Origin: Dioszegia crocea
Lineage: Eukaryota; Basidiomycota; Tremellomycetes; Tremellales; Bulleribasidiaceae
DNA length: 64,000 nt
Assembly (NCBI GenBank): GCA_001600615.1
Contig: BCKK01000009.1
Span: forward strand, 1,091,213 to 1,155,212
Direction of reading: 5' to 3'
Shown here: positions 34,981 through 46,775 of the stretch, one piece after another
How positions within the stretch are numbered: the first letter of the stretch is position 1
Layout of the letters: each line of letters opens with the position of its first letter
Position numbers and translations under genes: made by a program
Notes under the pieces: model-generated
What the model saw: only the letters and a program-made list of their open reading frames with translations
Database searches by the model: none
Told to the model about the DNA's origin: nothing

Positions 34981-37431
34981 CTAATCGTCAGCTCCAGACC
35001 CGTAAAGATAAGCTACTCTCACATCCTCAACCTGAGTCAAAAGAGTTAAAAAGGAAATCAGAACCCCGCCATGACCCCCTGCTGATCCATCGGCCGAGGG
35101 GACGTCTGCACACTCATCGAGAAGAGTGACGGCGACATGTCTGACTTTATTGACGAGCGAGTGGGAATTTGCCGATAACTGCTCGGTCATTGAGCATCCC
35201 TCTTGCCCTTTGTATCCTTCTACTCACAGCTTGTATTGGTATACTGAGCGATTAGCATTGAATCTGGCAGGCAGCGATCAAGCTTACCTAGTCAACGCAT
35301 GTAGAAGATCCTCAATGTTGAGCTGCATAGTGTCTCTTCCCAACTCCGAATCGTTCCAAAACCCTTGGACTTGCTCAAGAGGAATGCTTGCCGTGGAAGT
35401 AGCGAATGTTGTTGCTCGATCCCGACAATCGCTAGATTCAGCGGTGGACGTATCGCTGACTCACATAAGTAGCATTCGCGCGATGGCCCTCGTGGAGTGC
35501 AGGTTGGCCTTGACAACTTGATAAGCTAGTCCCATTTCTGGTAGAGTATCGTCTCCTTCAAACGACATCAAGTCAAGTCCAGAAGGCCCGTCGATCGGTA
35601 GCTGACCGAAGATCCGGGGATCTGATCTACCCTCAGGTAGGTATATCCTGGATATCAGCTGGGACCAGAGAACAGTATTCGAATCGATCACATTGAGTCC
35701 TGCTGACCATCCTGTAACACAGGTTGCAAGGCCTGGAAAAGGCTTGTGAGTCCACTATGAACCTCATCCAACTCTCGAAAGACATCGAAGATGTTCAAGT
35801 CGTGGGGCTTGGCTCTCGAGCTGTGCTCGAGCTGACGGCGGATACAAACGGCTTTTCGTATCAAACTGAGTTTAGCGAGGTTTCATGCGCGATATACCTG
35901 AAAATTGAGCAATTCGCCCTGCTCCATCAGTGCCTACAAGAGCAAATGCGCGCATGAGCTTACCGGAAGCCCGCTATCCTCGAGACTAGTCCGGGAGGAG
36001 ATTCGAGTATCCCGAAAGGAGTTATGTAGTCGTCGTCTCTGCCATCAGCCTTGTCCATATTGTGACTCACAGATCGCGGAAAGGTACAACGTCAATGTCA
36101 TCAATTCGGATCGCGAAAAGCTGATTTTGCATACATCCTCTGGACATCAGTTTCGATACCCAGATTCTGTGAAAAGACTTACGCAGAGGAATCTGCCATC
36201 ATCAGAGTATACATCATCCTCCGTCGCATTTCTGAATCTACCGCATCTACATCAGCTTGACAAGAGCTTCTACTCACTTAGACCGGAGTAGCTTGCTTCG
36301 AGATGCATTTCCAATAACAGGGCCAAGCGCATGCTCTCGCCTAATGACGTGGCTGGGTGTCAGCGACTGCGCATCTGACTATGTGATGTACTCACTCCAA
36401 GCGCCAGTCTGTCCCAACGTAAAGTTATACACTGCGTCGAGATACCGAACAACAACCAAGGTATCCATCGGTGGATCATACAGGTCAAGCGCACACGTCC
36501 GAGAGAGCCTAAAGAACTGGTTTGCTACATCTTTGACAGAAGCGACATCGTCAAAAGATATGAAAGCCTTCGGGACCTATTATCAGCAATTGCCCCAGTG
36601 TGAACTCACCTGTACGAGCGCAACAGCCAGTATACTGGCCAAAAGTGCCTTAAAAAGCGTATCCGTCTCATCATCTCGAGCATCAAGGCGAGCTAGTAGG
36701 GTTGGACGGTGGACAATGGGTTGTAGAGGAAAGACCTATATCAGCTCGAATCAGAGGGAGGACCCACAAAGTCGAAAAACATCGAGATGGTGTATACAAC
36801 TTTATCCCAAGACATTATGTCATGGATCGAAGGTAGGCTGTATACAGGAGGAAAAGGAGCGTAGGGTCCGGCCGTGTCGAAGACTGCTCCCTTTCCTCGC
36901 TCGCCAGAACTTGGGAAGAGCGTGTTCGGTGAGGGAGATTCGTGGATCGGTCTGGTAGATGGCTCGAAATGTCCGATGAAGTCCTCAAATTCGTTGGTAG
37001 TCCGTCTGAAATCTTCACCACGCTTCGGCCCCAGGCCATTTGTCGATGAGATTCGCTGTAGACTGGGCGATCAGTCCTGTTGTCCACCTCAGAGCGCTTA
37101 CTCTTCACGAGTCCGTTCTTTCAGGCCTCGCTGCAAATCAGCCCAGACCTGTTCGAGTGGATGAAGACTTACCTTCTTACGATCAGGCGTCACGCATTCT
37201 ATATCTAGAGTGGTACAAGGCTATAAGATCAGCGTGTATACAGGATGAGTCAGAGAGTAGATTACAATGCATCGACGTGTGAGATCTGGATTGGACGAAG
37301 ATCCGTCGGACCCTAACAAATTTGGGCGCTCGCATTTCACTTTCCTGTATCGACATGCTGAACAGCCTAGCCATTAGCCCAGAATCTTGCTGAGCCTCGA
37401 TCTCAGACTTACTTAATACCTTAGTTTGCAT
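34981..37431 (-). CDS. Zn2Cys6 transcription factor 2 (paralogue of factor 1)
   Basis: The first exons splice M-Q-T-K-V-L-S to CSACRYRKVKCERP and then R-C-I-P-C-T-T-L-D-I-E-C, an intact C-x2-C-x6-C...C-x2-C-x6-C cluster divided at the same places as in factor 1. The middle contains the fungal-specific TF domain: VFPLQPIVHRPTLLARL, VPKAFISFDD, YDPPMDTLVVVRYLD, D-S-E-M-R-R-R-M-M and DDDYITPFGI. The end (ANSHSLVNKVRHVAVTLL; SFLTLLTQVEDV) also matches factor 1. No stop or frame break was met in the exons I followed. It is a predicted nuclear regulator binding CGG motifs. The stop at 34981 assumes read-through after V-E-D; a splice at GTGAGA nearby would change the last residues. Confidence 0.82.
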
Positions 37432-37570
37432 ATGGGTTAGAGGTTAGAAGGACGTTGAACCAGTTGGCCAAAACAACAATGCCCAATCTGAAGAGTGGGT
37501 CTAGCGGGAGCTCTGCGATACAGTTGACAGATGCGGACGGATGCAGTCGCTGAGGATAGTCCCGCCACAG

Positions 37571-37891
37571 CTACAGCTTATCGCTTGACTTGAGATGAAC
37601 ACTTAGGTGAGATGCGAAAGAGGACAGAAGGAAGAAGGGGGTCGGCTGACTCGGCAAATCCACATCCGGAATCCGATCAATAACAAATCGCGACCACCTC
37701 ATTGCATCCTCAGTGTGTCGACCGCCTCTGAACGATCTCCACCATCTCCTTGCCGAAGATAGTCCACGAAACATCAGCCGTAACACGTTCAGCGTAAAAT
37801 CAATGGGGCCAAAGCGCGCAAGTGAGTCTGCTTGCTCGGGCCTATCATCAACTTTCCGCGGAACCCCTTGTGCGGCCGAACTTTCGAGCAA
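37571..37891 (-). CDS. Unrecognised open frame next to the GH3 pseudogene
   Basis: This is a 106-codon frame with an ordinary residue mix (GPIDFTLNVLRLMFRG; RHTEDAMRWSRFVIDRIPD). I know no family like it. Its 5' end overlaps about 80 bp of GH3 pseudogene on the other strand, and no splice extension is obvious. It may be the remnant of a gene that was broken when the pseudogene formed, or chance. A regulator 2 promoter must also lie in 37432-37570. Confidence 0.25.
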   Translation of the reverse strand: MLESSAAQGVPRKVDDRPEQADSLARFGPIDFTLNVLRLMFRGLSSARRWWRSFRGGRHTEDAMRWSRFVIDRIPDVDLPSQPTPFFLLSSFASHLSVHLKSSDKL

Positions 37892-39637
37892 TTCTCCGAA
37901 GCTTCAACCCTTTCCGGCCGTCTTTCTGTCGCCTAAATCAACGGTCCCCAGGCGAACGGCATCAGTCCTACTATGAAGACTTCGTTGGGAAGGGGCAGGA
38001 GCATGGACGGACTGGCGCAGATCCATCACCGCCGCAAGAGCGTTCAGGGAGGTGTACCTTCGTCCATTCCAAATCACGGAGAAGCTCGCTCGACCTTGGG
38101 ATAGTGAGTCACTCGGTCTCGCTCATGTATCAATGCTGACAACTATAGTATGACCAGCTACAACAAAGTCAATGGCGTCCATTGCTCTGTGGACAAAGAC
38201 CTTCTCGATGACCTCTTGACAAAGGAGTGGGGATCGGCGATGACACTTTCGTCATGAGCGGGTGGTGGAGCACATACTCGCTCGACCTCTCTATCAAAGC
38301 GGGTATGAGCTTGGAGATGCCTGGAAGTCTAGGTCTGTACAGACACAGATGGTAGGTCATACTTGGACTCAAGAGCTGATGTTACAGTCTGATTCTAGCT
38401 GCGCCAACTCAAATCGCACGAACTCCTTCCTGGGCCAAATCTGCCTTGGTCAGGATCCAGCGTCTGACCCTACTCAACGCCGATATCGTCTACTCTTCGG
38501 ATCCCGAAGAGTTCATCCGGCCCCGTACCGACAAGGACTCGGAGCTCACCAGTCGAGCTGCCTCCGAGGCCACTACCTTGGTCGAGAATCAACGTCTTCC
38601 TCCTTGACTCCAACACGAGATTCTGCGTAACCGGGGCCAGCGCCAAGGTCCGCGTGGCGACCGTTGATGGCTCAGTGCAGTACTGTGCCTCTTGGTGCCA
38701 GTCGACATGGGATGCTCTGGTTGAGCAGAAATCGGACGGTATCGATGTATCTTATTCCGCCGGTGCTTACGTCGCGAAGTACCTGCCCATACTTGACGCA
38801 GGTCTCACTAGGAGGGACGGCGGTACAGGTCTCGACCTGCTGCATTACCCTAATCTGGCCATGGGACTCAGGAGCCGGAATCTCCGACACGTTCATGTAT
38901 GACTTCTACCATCCTCGGCTCGGCAAACACTACTTCACCGAGCTTCAATCGACATTCAGCAGTCCTACTGACGGTGCGTACGACTTGGGGTTCTGTATCA
39001 CTGGTCAGGGGTGGTCAAGCATCGACGGCGAGTTGGTTTGAAAATTGCTACTGCCGAAGAGCAGGAAAATATGCCGGGCACGACGTTCCTGGGTCTTGGA
39101 TCTGCGGGAGTGATCATTCAATTCCAAGTGAAGAAGGGTCAGGTAAGTGCTTCTTCGCTTGCGTACATTTCATCTCACTGATAGAGTAGCAATACCACCT
39201 CAAATTTATCCGTGTCACTCGCATCTCCCCCCCGGTCCAGCCGAGGCAAGGGTCCAATCGTACGACCGGGCATCAGGCTTGGCGCTTGAGCAGCCCTGAA
39301 CCCCGAGGCGATCATCGTAGCCGCTATCAAACTAGCTAAGAAGTTGGATCGGGCGGTATTGGTGGTGGGGTTGAATCAGGTCTGGGAGTGTGAAGGGTTT
39401 GACAGGCCAAATCTGGCTCTTCCCGGCAAGTGAGTATCGTTTCTGGAGTTTGATGTCCCTGAGCTGATGGTTCAGATCTTATGAGCTCATCTCCCGTATT
39501 GCCGCTGTTAACCCTAATACTACTGGTATCTTACAGGTTGGCTCGGCCACCACTATGCCCTAGCTCTCCGCCGTTAGGGGTTGTGCACGCTTGATAGCTC
39601 GGTACAGAGTGCGGAGCCGCTATCGCCGACGATCGGA
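37808..39637 (+). pseudogene. Decayed GH3 beta-glucosidase, truncated at both ends
   Basis: Similarity to the two intact GH3 genes begins abruptly at CCAAAGCGCGCAAG (about codon 110 of the intact gene) and fades near 39637, before the Fn3-like end. The first codons after the junction already give a stop (K-A-R-K-stop). Another stop falls at ...S-V-A-stop-I-N-G, and several frameshifts follow. The nucleophile motif M-S-D-W-W-G reads M-S-G-W-W-S here, so the catalytic Asp codon is lost. PA14-region sequence is still clear ([13 protein letters not shown]). It lacks the extra intron of beta-glucosidase 1, and its wording (V-K-K-G-Q end of the PA14 exon) is nearer beta-glucosidase 2. It cannot encode an enzyme. 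Confidence 0.93.
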
Positions 39638-40120
39638 TGTGCGTTTTAGCTTGCTTGGAATGGAGCATTTCTGCTCTTGGCCTATCGAAGAATGACCGAC
39701 ATCCCCACTATGTATGACGAACTACCTTGTATGCAATGCATAGCTGCTCTATCATAGCGCCTCACTTGCCTTTCGGCGATTTACGTAAGCGGTGATGAAG
39801 TCTTTTCCGTCGGAAGATCAAATTGGCATTCTTGGACTTTGGTCGGACTTTCGCCTCCATCTTTCCTAAATTTAGACGAAAGCTTGCCTTACATCGCCTG
39901 TCAAGTGACTTATGTACAGCCAGACATCCTTGTGCTTTCTTGCAACTCAGAGGCAGAGCGGTCACTCGGACCTTGGTCGGACAATGCCATGTACCCGGTC
40001 CCTCCCATTGCCGATGAGGGGCATGCGATGCCTCCGCCCTCCCCCCGCAATACCTAGGTTGTCACTATAAGATCCTTCAGGTGCACCCCCGCTCACTGTG
40101 TTTCCACTCATCTGTCATTC
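39638..40120. promoter_or_regulatory. Promoter region of sugar transporter 3
   Basis: TCGGAC occurs at 39843-39848, 39966-39971 and 39977-39982, twice within T-T-G-G-T-C-G-G-A-C. GGGGCATGCG lies at 40018-40027. No coding exon is supported. Confidence 0.5.
40018..40027 (+). promoter_or_regulatory. GGGGCATGCG element upstream of transporter 3
   Basis: This 10-mer lies 94 bp before the transporter 3 start codon, in the context CCGATGAGGGGCATGCGATG. The same 10-mer occurs before transporter 4. Confidence 0.45.
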
Positions 40121-42246
40121 ATGTCTCTACCTCACATCAGCATGCCCGAGTTATCCAGCGAAGCTATCGACAAGGGCTATCTCGAGCACGATGACGCCAA
40201 CGACAAGGCTGTTCCTACTCAAGTCCACGACATGTCAGCCGAGGATCGTGCGTACGAGTTGAAAAAGGCACTCGAGGCCGACCCCGGGATCCCAGTGAGG
40301 AGCTTGCGGTACTTGCAGCTTGTTGGCATGATGCTTGTCGTTTGCATGTGCGGTGGAGATGCCGGATTTGACGGTAAGCCATTGTCATCAGCTCAGACAT
40401 CGCTGACTCGCAGGCACTGTAATGTCCTCTGTCAACTCCATGAAGCAGTTCCAGTCATACTTTGGTTTGACTATCGCCGAAAAGAGCACCGGTATTGTCT
40501 TCGTGAGTGCATTTAAAGTACCGGAAGTCTTGAGCTCGCCTGCTGATATTCAGGGCATGTACACTGTCGGTCAAGTTTGCGCCTTTTTCCCTACAGCTAT
40601 CTTGCCTGATAGGATCGGTCGAAGATGGTCTATGTTTGTTGGCAATGTTTGCCTCTGGTGAGTAACCTTACGTGAATGAGCTGATGGCAGTATCGGCGCC
40701 CTTCTCACTGGTCTGGCGCAGAACTTTGGCATGTTCATTGCCGGCCGCTTTTTGACAGGCCTAGGTTGTACCCTGGCTGCCTCCTCTGCGTGAGTACTAT
40801 TCACTGGCCTCTCGCTGATACGTTAGTAAAGCATACATGTCCGAAGTCACTTCTCCACTTACTCGCGGCCGATGGATGGGCTTGTTGAACTCGTTTTATT
40901 ATGGTGAGCAGCCGCGCGGAACCTCGAGCTGAACCCTAGTCGGTCAGCTGCTTGCCAGCGGTATCGCTATTCCCTTCGGCCGTCAACTCTCCGATTGGGC
41001 TTGGCGTACACCTCTTATCCTTCAGTGCGCTCCAGCTGCCATCAACGTCATCTTCGTCCTCTTCATCTCAGAGTCCCCACGATGGTTATATGCTCGGGGC
41101 CAGCATGACAAGGCCATCCAAATCCTCGCCCACCTCCACTCCAAGAACAAGGACCCCAACTCGCCTATCGTCCAGCTCCAAATCCAGGAGTTTGAGGAGA
41201 ACATCTCACAGTCTGGGGCCGACAAGCGATTCTGGGACTTTAGGGCGGTACTTCGAACGAGTGCGCATCGATATCGCTTCGGCATGTGCTGCATCATCGC
41301 TATCTGGGGAACTCTCTCAGGCAACGGTCTCATTACTTGTAAGTACAGATCGTCAGAAGCTTGGCTGATACAAGACTTCCTACCCGTCCTGCTTCTCCAA
41401 GCTGGAATCACTGATCCTGACAAGCAGAGGGTGTAAGTGAACGTTCCGCCACTGCATGGGTCCCGGCTGATTCATAGTTTGAATTTTGTCAACTCTGTCA
41501 CCTCCTTCATCGGTGCTCTGACCGGTACCGCTCTTTCTGACAAGATTGGTCGGCGCAAGCTACTTCTCTTTGCTGAAATCGCATGTGCTTGTGGGATGGC
41601 CATTGTCGCTGGATTGTTGTCGGGCGAGACTTTCAACCAAGAGCGAGCCAACGCAGGGATCGTGTTCATCTGTAAGTGTACCTCACCCGCCCCAATCAAT
41701 TGGACCCTGAGCTGACCTCTAGATCTATTCATGGTGTGCTATAGCTTTGGGTTCACTCCTCTTCAGGTCAGTGGATCGATCCCGAGTGTGACTCCGCAGC
41801 TGATATATCAGGGACTATACCCCGCTGAGTGTTTGGCGTACGAGAACCGGGCCAAAGGTCTTGCTCTGCAGACTTGGATCGGCACGCTCTTCGGTCTCAT
41901 CAACACGTTCGGAATGCCCGTCGCCTTACCTGTTCTTACGTGGAAGAGTAAGTTCACTCAGATCTACCAGTCGCTGACCCACAGCATACCTCATCTTCAT
42001 GGTGGTGGATATAGTCGGCGTCATCCTCATCTATCTCTTTGCCGTAGAGGTGAGTTTGTACCGGCCTGCTGTGTGTTTACGAAGCGCTTGCTCATGTCTC
42101 AGACTAAGCAGCTGAGCTTGGAGGATCTCACCTATGTCTTCGAGTCGCAGAATCCAAAGAAGACCAGCTTTGCCCTCGCCAAGGCTGCTAGGCAGCGTCT
42201 GAAGGAGGACAAGGAGGCGAATGGGGTCAGGGCTGTCATCGCTTAG
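40121..42246 (+). CDS. MFS sugar transporter 3 (lactose-permease / cellodextrin type)
   Basis: The polar N-terminus of about 65 residues precedes the first helix (MMLVVCMCGGDAGFDG). Exon 1 ends at 40373, and many short exons follow to a stop at 42246. Visible signatures are PDRIGRRWS, F-I-A-G-R-F-L-T-G-L-G, SESPRWLYARGQHDKA followed by I-L-A-H-L-H-S-K-N, SDKIGRRKLLLFAEI, F-T-P-L-Q-G-L-Y-P-A-E and V-E-T-K-Q-L-S-L-E-D. The pattern is that of fungal disaccharide permeases related to lactose permease and cellodextrin transporters. It lies directly downstream of the GH3 pseudogene and carries several TCGGAC motifs and the GGGGCATGCG element in its promoter. Substrate is inferred only. Confidence 0.9.
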
Positions 42247-42956
42247 AATCAGCCTCCTCAAGCGACCTAGAGCGCGTTGTACTGGTCGATAGGGAGAACG
42301 TGGGTCCGTTAATTATATATGCATTGGGTGTACATGTCGCTCATAGTCACAATTAGACAACGTCAATCAGAGGTGAACATGGTGCGCCGAAGTTCCCGAA
42401 CGCGCGGCCGTATCCGGTCGGCCTCTATGTGATACCGATGCAAGCCGAGTGCCACACTGTTATTCTTTGCTGGCCAGACACTCAAGTTGGAAAAGCTATG
42501 TCCTGGACTGGACAGTAGTATGCAGATTGTACAGCCTGTGATCTGCGCTGGTATGAAAGTCTGGACTCTGACTCTGTCCACCCTGTGGTCACTGGAAGTG
42601 GAGGCATGCAATTAGCGAGGCGGCATCTACGCCACATGACGTAGACATCGGCTGACATCGGTCATCTCCGAATGGGTCATCTATGAATTTTTGCCTCTTT
42701 GGCCTGTCTCCTCATCTACTAGCGCGAGATTGAGTCAGATAGGGTCTCGGACCGAGGAGCGGACTTCTAATAATAACCACTGTCCTCCACATCTCCAGCT
42801 TGTCGGAGACGACGCCGCATCACTGCCCCCGATGGGGCATGCGGAGCCAAGTAAAAGTTCGGGGAAGGGCAGCTGACTTCTGGTCCTGTATAAGATCCAG
42901 CGACTGAGGACGATCTCCCCCCTTAAATCTCTTCCATTCCATCTATACACGAAAAG
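42247..42956. promoter_or_regulatory. Promoter region of sugar transporter 4
   Basis: This 710 bp region contains the palindromic CTCGGACCGAG at 42746-42756 and GGGGCATGCGGAG from 42834. A TATA-like TTAATTATATATGC at 42309-42322 is more likely part of the transporter 3 3' region. Confidence 0.5.
42834..42843 (+). promoter_or_regulatory. GGGGCATGCG element upstream of transporter 4
   Basis: The element is identical to the one before transporter 3 and lies 114 bp before the start, in the context CCCCGATGGGGCATGCGGAG. Confidence 0.45.
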
Positions 42957-45355
42957 ATGTCGAAAGAACTTAAGGGCGATAACTTACACTTGGAGCGAGA
43001 TGAGCGGCTTCGACACTCCGATTCAGACGATGAGGGGACTGTCGCTGAGCGAGCGAAGATTACGGGGGCGATTCCTAACCCTTTGAAGGTATGTCGTGTC
43101 TTCTTGGATCGACGGAGACAGGCGCTGACCTAGTAGTCTCAAAAAAAAGAGCGAGTGATGGATGACGCCCGCGATTTTGCCAACCGGAACAACATGTCAG
43201 AGTATGCTGAGCTTTTCGCGCGTGCAGCCTTGGTGGCGAGGGAGGGTCTTGGATTTGAGGACGTGAAGGAGCTTCTCCCTGAAGAGAGAGAGGCGCTGGA
43301 GTATGAGCGAGATCACAAATGGCACGGTCCCAAGATGTTGTGGTACTCCATCGCTCTTTGTGCTATTGGTGCTGCCACCCAAGGTGTGTATCTTACTTGA
43401 CTGGCATTGGATTAGGCTGACGATTTAGGTTGGGATCAGACTGGTTCAAACGGTGCCAATCTGTCCTTCCCCCAGGCTCTGGGTATCGGAAGTGGGTCTG
43501 ACCGTGACCAGTGGATTATCGGTCTCATCAACTCGATCATTTTTCTGACGGCCGGCTGTATCGGTGCCTTCATTGTCGATCCCCTCAACCACTATCTCGG
43601 TCGACGAGGCGAAATCTTTCTCACGGCCATCATCCTCACTTGCACTCCCATCGGATCCGGATTCGCGCAGACATGGGAGCAACTATTCGCCATTCGGTTC
43701 GTGATGGGTATCGGAATCGGTGCCAAGAACGCCACTGTCCCCATCTTCTCCGCTGAGCTAGCTCCAGCCAGGATTCGAGGCGCTTTGGTCATGTTCTGGC
43801 AGCTCTGGGTCGTAGCTGGTGAGCAATTAGACGATCTTAACTCTCATGTGCGCAGAGCTGATCCTCAGGTATCTTCCTCGGTTTCTGCGCCAATGTCATC
43901 GTCAAAGATACTGGAGATATCGCATGGCGACTCCAACTCGGATCAGCCTTCATCCCCGCCTTCGTCCTCGCTTGCGGTATTTGGTTCACACCCGAATCGC
44001 CCAGATGGCTCATGAAGCACGGCAAATACGACAAGGGCTTCCAGTCCTTCCTCGTCCTTCGTGCTCATCCCATCATCTCGGCCAGAGATTACTACTTCTC
44101 CTACGTTATGTTCGAAGAAGAGAAGCACATTGCCGGTGACTCGAATTACTTCTCCCGAATGAGGGACATCTTCACTGTGCCCCGTATCAGGCGCGCCAAC
44201 TACGGCGCCTCAACCGTCATGATTGCTCAGCAGATGTGTGGTATCAACAGCGAGTCCTCATTTTGGCCCAGTCTGGACGTAGCTGACGAAGCAGTCATCT
44301 CGTTCTACAGTTCCACGATCTTCGAGAATGTTGGCTATTCGCCCACGCAAGCGCTTTACGCCTCATTAGGTTACGGTGCTATCCAAGTCGTAGGTCCGCG
44401 TCCTGCTTCCTACTTCTGCGGCTGACCCACCAGGTGTTCACTATCCCTACTTTGTTCATGATTGACACTGTTGGACGACGACGTTTGACTTTGATCGTGA
44501 GCCCTATACTGTGTATACTACGCAGGAGATGCGCTAACACAGACAGACTTTCCCGCTGATGTGCTTGTTCTTGCTTGCCGCCGGTCTGTCACTGCTCAAA
44601 AAGGACGGTAGTACCGGCGAACAGCTTGGGCCGGTTGTACTGTAAGTGCACTGCCAGACAGACCAACGCAAAGCTGATCCCTTAAGATTCGTCTACCTAT
44701 TCACCATCATGTACTCACTCGGAGAAGGACCGGTCGCTTTCCAGTATTCCGCTGAGGTATTCCCCACTATCCAGCGAGAGCAGGGAATGTCTTGGGCTGT
44801 CTTCATCAACAACTTCTTTGGTGTGTTGGCTCTTCATGATTTTGAAACCAAGAGACAGAGCTGACGGATCCAGCCGGTGTCTTGGGTCTCACATTCCCCC
44901 GGATGCAGAAGGTCATGACGCCTACTGGAGCATGTGAGTAGTGCCTTTTGTGACATCGAGGCGGTTTGACTGACTCCCCAGTCGGATTCTACGCCGGTCT
45001 CAACTTGATCGCCTGGCTAATGATTTTCTGCTTTGTCCGAGAGGTGAGCAATTTGCTATCAAGCCTGTATTGTGATCCCTGCTGACAATCTCAGACTAAG
45101 CAGTTGACACTCGAGGAGTTGTCTGAGGTATGGGAGAAATCCACACCTCAGTTCATTTCGAACGAGATCAAATACAAAGTTCCCGCCTTCTGGAAGCGCA
45201 CCAGTATCAACGCCAAAGTCATGACGCCATACTTCTTCAAGCGATACGTCTTCATCAAGAAGAACGTCCAGCGGCCCACTCTCATCCCTGCGCCTCCTAT
45301 CATCAGCTACGGTGACGATGTGAAGCGATCGCAGCATGTCCACGTTAAGGCTTGA
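42957..45355 (+). CDS. MFS sugar/polyol transporter 4 (sugar porter family)
   Basis: A hydrophilic N-terminus of about 130 residues ([36 protein letters not shown]) leads to the first helix and the strongly conserved [18 protein letters not shown]. Then follow [87 protein letters not shown] and [10 protein letters not shown]. The C-terminal tail ([13 protein letters not shown]) is also conserved with transporter 5. This subfamily of sugar porters is known from ascomycetes and basidiomycetes with hexose, inositol or polyol substrates; none can be assigned here. It is a near full-length paralogue of the gene at 48408. Confidence 0.9.
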
Positions 45356-45685
45356 TGCCGGTGGCGAGGAGTGGCGAAAAATACCCCTGTTTTGTGGATT
45401 AGTATAGGCTCAAAAAATGTATCAACCATTCATTGTTAAGCACCTGGATTCAAACTCGTCGCTCTGATAGCCTTGTCCGTCCGCTGCTGTTGGCGTTGTG
45501 CTATGCACATTGCAGACACAAACAAGAGGCTGAAGCCACTTTGGGCGCGTTTCAGGTCGTTTACGTAAAAGGGAGAATTTTCACCCATTTGACATCGACA
45601 CCGTGAGCATAGATCTGTGCATCTCACCCATCTTTCCTCTCACGTCAACACAGGCTAACCTACTACTCGACAGCATACACTCAGA
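45356..45685. other. Intergenic between transporter 4 and NOP16
   Basis: This region of about 330 bp holds the transporter 3' end and NOP16 promoter. No exon is supported. Confidence 0.5.
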
Positions 45686-46614
45686 ATGGCGAATCCAAGA
45701 CAGAGATCCAAGGGGAAATCCCATAAATCGAATCAGCCATCGTTGAACCAAAAGCGGCGGATACATCAGAAGCTCCGCCGAGTTCCCACCCTCAATGGTC
45801 CCGAAGTGCTACAGGAGAGCTGGGACAAGAAGAAGACTGTCTTTCAAAAGTGAGTCTCATCTTAGTCGACTCGGGAATACATAAATTGAGAGAGTGAATC
45901 GGGAGCTGACACGGACAGCTACGCAGCTCTAGGCCTGCTCCCCAATATCCCCCTCCCCGCTCGCTCTTCATCCCGCTCATACAAAGCCTCACTCCCTTTC
46001 CTACCTCCCCATCTACGACCTGCTCCCTCTGCATCGGCTGTCGAAGAGGCCAACGCTGCTGCGGCCGCAGTTGCAAAGTCGCGCGCTGGATATGGTCGGA
46101 TTGTGCGCGATGATGAAGGGAATGTGGTGGATATCATTATTGACCAGGAGCCGGATCATGATTTTGTGGAGGCAGAGACGATGGCTGTGGATGATGATGA
46201 GGAAGAGGAAGTGGAGCGGAGAGTGGAGGGAAAGACGGATGTGGTCAGATGTGAGTTGGAGTTGGGCTCAGCGGGTGTCTTCGTTCCGCATGACCAGTCT
46301 TTCCAACCAGATACTCTATTTCCTTTTTTTGTGGTAACTGCCAACCTGTCCCTGTGCTCCATCTCTCGCCTTCTTACATCTGTATGAACTTTTGCTGAAA
46401 GCCTCCAGCACTCGAACAACTTGCAGCAACTTCAGCACCCGTCAAGCGGTATTCTTCAACCTCGGAACACGTCTGGCTGGGACAGCTCGTCCAGAAATAC
46501 GGCGACGACGCAGACGCGATGAGCAAAGACCTCAAGTTGAATGTGTGGCAGAAGACGTCAGGGGAGATTAGGCGGATGATCAAGAAGGCTGGAGGGGTCG
46601 AGAAACTGCGGTGA
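45686..46614 (+). CDS. NOP16: Nucleolar protein 16 (60S ribosome biogenesis)
   Basis: Three exons (45686-45849, 45919-46250, 46409-46614) sum to 234 codons. The N-terminus MANPRQRSKGKSHKS, then V-L-Q-E-S-W-D-K-K-K-T and N-Y-A-A-L-G-L, match Nop16. So do the C-terminal blocks H-V-W-L-G-Q-L-V-Q-K-Y-G-D-D and M-S-K-D-L-K-L-N-V-W-Q-K-T-S-G-E-I. The middle has an Ala-rich helix and an acidic stretch. The protein acts in the nucleolus in large-subunit assembly. It is a housekeeping gene inside an otherwise accessory stretch, sitting between two transporter paralogues. Confidence 0.92.
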
Positions 46615-46775
46615 TAGGCTGATGGGGGATTTTGGGCGTTTGAGCTGGATTAAAGTCCGAGAGGAGCGAGATGGGATCGTGGAGGATTGAGGCATGTACG
46701 ATTCGCTGATAGAGCTACTCCGGCGTGATGACGATGCTCATTTGCCATGGTATATTGCTGACTCTGACCATACAT

